A stretch of DNA of 7,605 nt. Source: Neisseriaceae bacterium (GTDB lineage Bacteria; Pseudomonadota; Gammaproteobacteria; Burkholderiales; Neisseriaceae). Of this stretch, positions 1 to 4,989 are shown piece after piece (positions within the stretch are counted from its first letter, which is position 1; each line of letters begins with the position of its first letter). Under the pieces are notes generated by a model. The model was not told the origin of the DNA, ran no database searches, and saw nothing but the letters and a program-made list of their open reading frames with translations. The stretch spans positions 1-7,605 of the forward strand of contig JASLBZ010000191.1 in assembly GCA_030146285.1 (NCBI GenBank), written 5' to 3'. Position numbers and translations under genes: made by a program.

Positions 1-697
1 TTTTAAACTGACCAATGCGGCGAATATCCAAGCGCACAGATGAGTAGAATTTCAAAGCATTAACACAGGTGGTGGTTTCTGGGCTACCAAACATCACGCC
101 AAATTTCATGCGGATTTGGTTAATAAAGATAACCAAGGTATTGGTTTTTTTGATGTTGCCTGTTAGTTTACGCAGTGCCTGACTCATTAAGCGCGCTTGC
201 AAGCCAACATGGCTATCGCCCATTTCGCCTTCGATTTCTGCTTTTGGAACCAAGGCTGCAACAGAGTCAATCACAATCATGTCCACGCTACCTGAGCGAA
301 CCAACATGTCGCAAATCTCTAAGGCTTGCTCACCTGTGTCTGGTTGAGAAACCAATAAGTCTTCCACTTTGACATCCAGTTTACGGGCGTAAACTGGATC
401 AAATGCATTTTCTGCATCAATAAAGGCACAAATGCCGCCACCTTTTTGGCACTGAGCAATGGCTTCTAAACACAAAGTGGTTTTGCCTGAAGATTCAGGT
501 CCGAAAATTTCAACAACACGACCACGTGGCAAGCCACCCACACCTAAGGCAAGATCCAAACCCAAAGAGCCTGTAGAAATCACGTCTAGGGTTTCATCTT
601 TGTGACTGCCGTCCATCTTCATGATAGAACCTTTACCAAATTGTTTTTCAATTTGGGCTAGGGCGGCGGTTAATGCTTTGCTTTTTTCGTCTGACAT
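1..697 (-). CDS. recA: RecA recombinase, 5' part (C-terminus off the left edge)
   Basis: RecA forms the ATP-dependent filament on single-stranded DNA that carries out strand exchange. The start is the ATG at 697-695, preceded by a weak Shine-Dalgarno (AAAGAG at 708-703, 5-nt gap). The frame is open to the edge: 232 residues of about 350, with numbering identical to E. coli RecA. Visible parts are the N-terminal helix (KSKALTAALAQIEKQFGKGS), Walker A GPESSGKTT (66-74), catalytic E96, Walker B ending at D144, loop L1 around 157-165, and Q194/R196 of the FINQIRM segment. The sequence resembles Neisseria RecA most (LCLEAIAQCQK, MGDSHVGLQARLMSQ). Odd: loop L2 reads PETTT-C211-V212-NALKFY where the family has Gly-Gly. 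N97, D108 and F199 also replace residues normally His, Gly and Ile. No stop or frameshift is present. Missing are the end of the core domain and the C-terminal domain. Identity as a RecA is certain; full activity is open. Confidence 0.97.
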   Translation of the reverse strand, partial: MSDEKSKALTAALAQIEKQFGKGSIMKMDGSHKDETLDVISTGSLGLDLALGVGGLPRGRVVEIFGPESSGKTTLCLEAIAQCQKGGGICAFIDAENAFDPVYARKLDVKVEDLLVSQPDTGEQALEICDMLVRSGSVDMIVIDSVAALVPKAEIEGEMGDSHVGLQARLMSQALRKLTGNIKKTNTLVIFINQIRMKFGVMFGSPETTTCVNALKFYSSVRLDIRRIGQFK

Positions 698-731
698 GTT
701 CACTCTTTATGTTGAGAAAGGGCCAAGATAA

Positions 732-755
732 TTAGCTTGTAAGATAACATGCTAA
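732..755. promoter_or_regulatory. Imperfect dyad in the recA leader (operator or RNA hairpin)
   Basis: Arms TTAGC-T-TGT (732-740) and ACA-T-GCTAA (747-755) are complementary at 8 of 9 positions around a 6-nt centre. The dyad lies 35 to 58 bases upstream of the recA start codon and just downstream of the proposed promoter. It could therefore be a repressor operator or a hairpin in the recA 5' leader. It does not match the CTGT-N8-ACAG LexA box of E. coli, and Neisseria species are generally described as lacking a LexA-type SOS response. Function is inferred from position only. Confidence 0.4.
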
Positions 756-771
756 GAATGTTTTTAATAGT

Positions 772-799
772 TTTATATTGCTTGAAAATATTGTATCAA
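772..799 (-). promoter_or_regulatory. Predicted sigma70 promoter of recA
   Basis: On the minus strand TTGATA (799-794, 5/6 to the -35 consensus) is followed after 16 nt by TATAAA (777-772, 5/6 to the -10 consensus). The surrounding DNA is very AT-rich. Transcription would start near 765 and give a leader of about 68 nt containing the 732-755 dyad. The promoter lies between the upstream terminator and recA, where an independent recA promoter is expected. It was found by eye. Confidence 0.5.
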
Positions 800-828
800 A
801 AAATCAAGTTAAAGGGCGTAATATTAAT

Positions 829-865
829 AAAACCAGTCAAAAATAATTTTATAGACTGGTTTTTT
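829..865. terminator. Intrinsic terminator, possibly bidirectional, between the membrane-protein gene and recA
   Basis: A 10-bp perfect stem AAAACCAGTC (829-838) / GACTGGTTTT (854-863) encloses a 15-nt AT-rich loop. Read on the minus strand it begins 27 nt after the stop codon of the 131-residue gene and ends in TTTTATTAATATT, a reasonable U-rich tail. On the plus strand the stem is followed by an uninterrupted T6 run (860-865), so it could also stop transcription arriving antisense from recA. It most likely ends the recC-recB operon and insulates recA from it. The stem is only moderately GC-rich, so efficiency is uncertain. Confidence 0.72.
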
Positions 866-889
866 GTTGTAAAAATAAACAGTTTAATA

Positions 890-1285
890 TTAAGGAATAA
901 TATTGTTTTTGCGGTTGTGATTCATTTTCCAAGCCAAGCCATAGCCCAATAAAACAGGCATAACGGCAATGATGCCTTTGAAAATCCATGAAGCGTACCA
1001 AGGTGCTGCTAAAGGTGTTGTGCTTGTTAGCATGGCTTCATTGGCAACGTGATCTAAGGTTGGCCACCAACATGCAACCAAAAGTCCTAACATCACAGGC
1101 CATATCCAGCCAAGCCAAGCTTTTTGCCACAGTTTGAAACTGAGGATAATCCAAAGGATGGTTAACACAGTAACCAATAAGGCAATATTGGTGGTGGTGC
1201 CGATGGAGTAACGCGTGACATAAAAGGTCAGTATTGTCCACAAAACACCAATGACTGCCATGATGAATTCTTCTGGTTTACGCAT
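890..1285 (-). CDS. Small four-helix inner-membrane protein, function unknown
   Basis: I do not recognise a family for this 131-residue protein. It has four clear hydrophobic segments, at about 7-24 (FIMAVIGVLWTILTFYV), 31-49, 57-74 (Trp-rich, WLGWIWPVMLGLLVACWW) and 102-122. A polar stretch of about 25 residues (PTLDHVANEAMLTSTTPLAA) lies between helices 3 and 4, and the C-terminal tail is basic (KMNHNRKNN). No signal peptide or catalytic motif is visible, so an integral membrane location is the safe conclusion. The start chosen is ATG 1285, with a Shine-Dalgarno GGAG at 1295-1292 and a 6-nt gap. A TTG at 1297 in the same frame would bury that site and is rejected. The gene begins 78 nt after recB with no convincing promoter or terminator in the gap, so it is probably co-transcribed with recCB. 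It stands where recD often follows recB but has no resemblance to RecD. Confidence 0.78.
   Translation of the reverse strand: MRKPEEFIMAVIGVLWTILTFYVTRYSIGTTTNIALLVTVLTILWIILSFKLWQKAWLGWIWPVMLGLLVACWWPTLDHVANEAMLTSTTPLAAPWYASWIFKGIIAVMPVLLGYGLAWKMNHNRKNNIIP
929..940 (-). repeat. Recurrent word GGCTTGGCTTGG, copy 1
   Basis: The minus strand reads GGCTTGGCTTGG inside the membrane-protein gene, encoding Gly-Leu-Ala-Trp. It is one of three exact copies of this 12-mer; two further sites share 11 of the 12 bases. Confidence 0.5.
1110..1120 (-). repeat. Recurrent word GCTTGGCTTGG, copy 2 (11-mer)
   Basis: The minus strand reads GCTTGGCTTGG in the membrane-protein gene, encoding Ala-Trp-Leu-Gly. 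The reading frame relative to the word differs from copy 1. Confidence 0.45.
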
Positions 1286-1363
1286 TTTCGTCTCCAATCA
1301 ATATTACTGTTAAATATACCGCAAATACCATGCTTTTGCCATGTCACTGTGGCTGATTTTGCT

Positions 1364-4300
1364 TTAAATGACAAAATTATCCAAAGCAAGGCAGTCAATG
1401 TCCCATGACCAAATTCCCGTGTCGCTGCCCAGTGCAAGACCGCGTAAGAACAAATAGCGAACTTCAATGCTGTGCAGCTTTAAGTGACGAGAGGCAAAAT
1501 AGCGTTTAATTGCGACAGCATAAAGTAGACATTGTAAGTAATAATGGTGTTCTGCCATGGCCTGATTCAATGCATCGCTTTGGTAGTCGTTTGTGCTCAT
1601 GCCAAGGTGATTGGATTTGTAGTCGATTAATGTCACCACGCCATCTTTGTGGGTGCACGTCATGTCGATAAAACCATTTAAAAAACCATTCACCGCTCTA
1701 AAGTCCAAGCCATACACGGCGGTCTTAATAGCAGCGGGTAAATCACTTTGTTGAATAAACTCGATGACATGGGTGAGTGACAATTGTTCGGTTTTAATGA
1801 CAAAACCCATTTCAGGCAGCCTTTGGTTGCTGGTTAGCTGACTCAAAGAGAAAGCACCCAAAGACACTTTTGCTGTGGTGTTCAGCATGTCTGTCACGCT
1901 GGGTAGCCAGCTTTCTTCAAAACCATAGCGCTCCAAAATCGGCAGAATTTTATTTTCTTGTAAAGTGGCATCTTGTTCAAAGTCCAATTGCTCTAACAGC
2001 TCATGCAAGCACAAACCAGCGTGGGCACCTTTGGGAAAGTGGAAAATATCCCAAGACAGTTCATTGTCAATCGGATTGCCATCGTTGCTGGCAATCTCGG
2101 CGCTGTCCAAGTTCGGGGCTATGTCATCGCTATTGGGGGCGCTATTGTTGGCTTGTCGGTGACGACTGAGTGCAGTAAAACTGGTGTTTTGTACCCATTT
2201 AAATGCTCGCTCTTGCCATGTTTTTGCTTCGTATGTTTCGGCATGAGATGGGGTTGTTACGGTTTCCATGTCAGCAATGTCATCTACCCAATGAATGCTG
2301 TGTTCTTCTGCTTTAGAATTCATCCAAGCATCCCACATGGCTTTTTGGGCGCTTGCATTGCATTTTTTCCAATTTTCCAATACTTGCTCAGGAGAGGAGT
2401 TAGCAGGCTGGGAAATTAAATAACTTAGGGCTGTTTTAGAGGAGTCACCATAGTGGCATAGATTTAAATACAAACGTTCCTCTGCTCGCGTTAGGGCAAC
2501 ATACAATAAGCGCAAATCTTCACTGAGTTGGTCGTGGTGCAAGGTTTGTTCTTCATTGTCATTCACTGCATTTTTGCTTTTGAGAATGGCACAGTTGTTT
2601 TCATCGTGGGTTAAATTAAACTCAGAGAGTTCAAATTTTCGGGTATCCCAAATAAACGGACAAAACACAATCGGGTATTGCAAGCCTTTAGAAGCATGCA
2701 TGGTGACAATCTTCACCAAGCTGTCATCGCTTTCTAAGCGCAGTTGGCTGCTGTCATGGTTAAGACCATTTTTCGCAGCATGCACTTGTTTCTCCAGCCA
2801 AGCCAGTAACGATTCAATGTGATCATGCTCCAAAGATTCTGCCGCCAATAATTCAAAAACTTGGTGGATGTTGGTCAGAATTCGGTCATCTTGTCTGGCC
2901 AGTAATTGAGCTTCGAGTGCATGTTGCACTGAAAAAAACTGATAGGCCGCAAATACGCTGTTTTGATGCCAAATGTCTTGTGCCGCTTGGGCGCTATCTA
3001 TCCAGCGAAGTAAAGCGATTTCATCGTGGTTCAATGCCATGATGTCATCGGCACTGTAAGCAAACAATGGGCTGAGTAAAATATAACGCAATAAGCCGGT
3101 ATTGCCAGGTTGTAGCCACCACTTTAATAGCGCGATTGCTGTTGACGCTTCTTCGCTGGCGAACACGGACTCTTGGCTAATCATCACGCTGGCAATGTTT
3201 TTTTGGTACAAAGCCTCGCGGATTTCTTTGCCTTCATTGTGGGTTCTGACCAAAACAGCGATGTCTTTGGCTTCTAAGTTGGCATCTTTTAGTTTCAGGC
3301 TGCCTTGTTGTCCATCCGTTAATAATTGGGCAATTTGATTGGCCGCAGCTTGTGCTGAGCGAGCGCGAGCCACATCTTTATTGAGTTTGTCTTCATCTTC
3401 TTTATTTAGCCAATTGAGTAAAATCGCCCCTGCATTGTCCGATAACAAACTGCTATCTCGACTGGCATCAACATCAATATATGGAATCTGCTCCATAATA
3501 AATGGGCGAATTTTGGGCAAGAATAAATGGGCAATGCTTTTGACCAAAGCTTTGTGACTGCGAAAATTCGTTGCCAATGTATATTGGGCTTTGGCATCGG
3601 TGGCAGCTTGTAAATAGGCATGAATATCCGCACCACGAAAGCGGTAAATTGCTTGCTTTGGGTCGCCTACCAAGAAAATTGGGATGTTGTTGTCAATAAA
3701 GCTTTGTTGGAAAATCTGGTATTGCAAAGGGTCGGTATCTTGAAACTCATCGATCAAGGCCACTTGCCATTTTTTGGCAATGCTGTCGGATAACTGAGTG
3801 CCATAGGTTTCGTGTTGCAATGCATTGTAAACATCAACCAATAAGTCATCAAAACCACGTTCACTGACTTTTTGTTTTTGTTCTGCCCATTTTTGATTGA
3901 TAAATTGCAATAAATCCATGTGCAAGTTTTCAATCAATGCAGATTTTTCGGCCATCACATTTTCCAGTGCTTCAGGTAGCTGAGCCAGAATTGTCAATGA
4001 GACCAAATCCTCAAACGTGGCCGGACCTGATTTACTGATGCGTTTTCTAAACAAATCTTCTGAAAAATTCCCCAATCTTTTGCACAAATCAGCATTCATG
4101 GCGTTTAAACCATGCGCCAATAATGGCTCAAATACTTCTTCACAATACTGAGCCTGGTTCATCCAAGAACCATGAAAGTTCTTGGCTGGATATTGGCAAA
4201 ACAAAGCATACAAATCAGGCAATTGGGCACTGATGGTTTGCCAAGTTTGTTCTAAATGCTGCTTGGCTTGGGCTACGTTGGAAGGCTTGCTGGGGTTGAC

Positions 4301-4987
4301 TTGAATATAAGGTCGATTGATGAAACTGCGAATTTTGTTCAAAACAGCATCAGGTGTTAAGTTTGCTTCGTAAACGCATTCACTTAGGATGGCATCGTGA
4401 ATCACATGCTCACGCCAAAAGTCAGCAGCCAAAACTTGCATTTGGGTGCTGGTGTTTTCGCTTAATTCGGTGCGAAAAGGTGATTGGCACAAAAAAGCAT
4501 AGTCTTGCAGTAAACGTTGGCAATAGCTGTGAATGGTGTAAATTGTCGCATGGTCAAATTGATTTAAGGCAGCCTGTAAACGCAAACACAAGCGCGGTAA
4601 GGCTTCTTTTTCATTGGCCAGATACAAATAATCCACATCATCAAAATCTGAATAATCTTGGAAAAAACCATCATTTTTAATTAAGTTTGCCAAGTCCTTG
4701 GGCAGCTTGTCGCTGTCGCAACCATGTTCTGTTTGGTAGGCCAAAGACAAACGCAGAACTTGAAAGGCGCTTTCTAGGCGCGAGCGCAAACGGTTTTTGA
4801 GTTCAGCCGTGGCCGCTTTGGTAAAAGTCACTACCAAAATGCGATCAACACCAATGTGTTCGGACAAAACCAAACGCAAGAACAAAGCGGCAATGCTGTA
4901 GGTTTTGCCAGTACCTGCGGAAGCTTCAATTAAGTTCACACCCTGAATCGGCACGGTGAGGGCGTTAAAGTTTTGGGTTGTGTGCAC
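1364..4987 (-). CDS. recB: Exonuclease V (RecBCD) subunit RecB, 3'-5' helicase and nuclease
   Basis: RecB is the helicase-nuclease subunit that unwinds and resects broken DNA ends with RecC and loads RecA. The 1207 residues are close to E. coli RecB (1180). SF1A helicase motifs are all present: Walker A ASAGTGKT (22-29), Ia TFTKAATAELK (54-64), II IDEFQDTD with D413/E414, III GDPKQAIYRFRG (441-452), IV NFRS (474-477), V TMHASKG (H764), and VI TRAE (R834). A low-complexity Asn/Ser/Asp-rich linker at about 940-985 leads to the C-terminal PD-(D/E)XK nuclease. Its catalytic set appears complete: H995, D1108 in GFIDM, D1122-Y-K1124, then QxxxY at 1152-1156. It should therefore be active as helicase and nuclease. 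The start is GTG 4987, chosen because GAGGAA at 4998-4993 sits 5 nt upstream and an in-frame TGA (4999-4997) precludes anything longer. The gene is translationally coupled to recC. Confidence 0.98.
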   Translation of the reverse strand: MHTTQNFNALTVPIQGVNLIEASAGTGKTYSIAALFLRLVLSEHIGVDRILVVTFTKAATAELKNRLRSRLESAFQVLRLSLAYQTEHGCDSDKLPKDLANLIKNDGFFQDYSDFDDVDYLYLANEKEALPRLCLRLQAALNQFDHATIYTIHSYCQRLLQDYAFLCQSPFRTELSENTSTQMQVLAADFWREHVIHDAILSECVYEANLTPDAVLNKIRSFINRPYIQVNPSKPSNVAQAKQHLEQTWQTISAQLPDLYALFCQYPAKNFHGSWMNQAQYCEEVFEPLLAHGLNAMNADLCKRLGNFSEDLFRKRISKSGPATFEDLVSLTILAQLPEALENVMAEKSALIENLHMDLLQFINQKWAEQKQKVSERGFDDLLVDVYNALQHETYGTQLSDSIAKKWQVALIDEFQDTDPLQYQIFQQSFIDNNIPIFLVGDPKQAIYRFRGADIHAYLQAATDAKAQYTLATNFRSHKALVKSIAHLFLPKIRPFIMEQIPYIDVDASRDSSLLSDNAGAILLNWLNKEDEDKLNKDVARARSAQAAANQIAQLLTDGQQGSLKLKDANLEAKDIAVLVRTHNEGKEIREALYQKNIASVMISQESVFASEEASTAIALLKWWLQPGNTGLLRYILLSPLFAYSADDIMALNHDEIALLRWIDSAQAAQDIWHQNSVFAAYQFFSVQHALEAQLLARQDDRILTNIHQVFELLAAESLEHDHIESLLAWLEKQVHAAKNGLNHDSSQLRLESDDSLVKIVTMHASKGLQYPIVFCPFIWDTRKFELSEFNLTHDENNCAILKSKNAVNDNEEQTLHHDQLSEDLRLLYVALTRAEERLYLNLCHYGDSSKTALSYLISQPANSSPEQVLENWKKCNASAQKAMWDAWMNSKAEEHSIHWVDDIADMETVTTPSHAETYEAKTWQERAFKWVQNTSFTALSRHRQANNSAPNSDDIAPNLDSAEIASNDGNPIDNELSWDIFHFPKGAHAGLCLHELLEQLDFEQDATLQENKILPILERYGFEESWLPSVTDMLNTTAKVSLGAFSLSQLTSNQRLPEMGFVIKTEQLSLTHVIEFIQQSDLPAAIKTAVYGLDFRAVNGFLNGFIDMTCTHKDGVVTLIDYKSNHLGMSTNDYQSDALNQAMAEHHYYLQCLLYAVAIKRYFASRHLKLHSIEVRYLFLRGLALGSDTGIWSWDIDCLALDNFVI
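1811..1822 (-). other. DUS-like 12-mer AGGCTGCCTGAA (Simonsiella-type dialect)
   Basis: The minus strand reads AGGCTGCCTGAA, which I recall as the AG-simDUS dialect of the Neisseriaceae DNA uptake sequence. It keeps the CTG core bound by the pilus receptor ComP. It lies inside recB, coding Arg-Leu-Pro-Glu. It differs by one base from the two copies at 3294 and 6510. Confidence 0.42.
3294..3305 (-). other. DUS-like 12-mer AGGCAGCCTGAA (Kingella-type dialect)
   Basis: The minus strand reads AGGCAGCCTGAA, the AG-kingDUS dialect as I remember it. It lies within recB in the codons for Gly-Ser-Leu-Lys, a different peptide and frame from the copy at 6510. That argues that the DNA word, not the protein, is what is shared. 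Confidence 0.48.
4261..4271 (+). repeat. Recurrent word GCTTGGCTTGG, copy 3 (11-mer)
   Basis: The plus strand reads GCTTGGCTTGG, antisense within recB. The coding strand reads it as Gln-Ala-Lys. Confidence 0.45.
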
Positions 4988-4989
4988 GG

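Noticed and set aside
175..372. 65-codon plus-strand frame antisense to recA
   Set aside because: It is fully inside the conserved recA coding sequence and has no features of its own.
698..828. LexA (SOS) box upstream of recA
   Set aside because: No CTGT-N8-ACAG or close variant is present; the dyad at 732-755 has unrelated arms.
749..952. 67-codon plus-strand frame across the intergenic region
   Set aside because: Its composition is that of AT-rich non-coding DNA, it runs through the terminator stem and antisense to the membrane-protein gene, and no ribosome binding site is evident.
1286..1297. TTG at 1297 as the start of the membrane protein
   Set aside because: It overlaps the Shine-Dalgarno GGAG, which is correctly spaced for the ATG at 1285.
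1286..1363. Possible promoter or terminator between recB and the membrane-protein gene
   Set aside because: The only hairpin is about 5 bp (GCAAA/TTTGC) without a U-run, and no -35/-10 pair with correct spacing fits, so co-transcription is simpler.
1228..1467. 79-codon minus-strand frame across the recB end, with a peptide (LLWIILSFK) resembling one in the membrane protein
   Set aside because: It overlaps the conserved RecB C-terminus and the start of the next gene in other frames. The peptide match is a short chance similarity without matching DNA on either side.
3971..3980. Minus-strand GCTACCTGAA resembling the Eikenella uptake dialect
   Set aside because: Only 10 of 12 bases match, and it is a different dialect from the exact words in the window.
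4567..4578. AGGCAGCCTGTA here and at 6918-6929 as further uptake sequences
   Set aside because: Both mismatch the dialect at the next-to-last base and both encode Leu-Gln-Ala-Ala-Leu, so codon choice explains them adequately.
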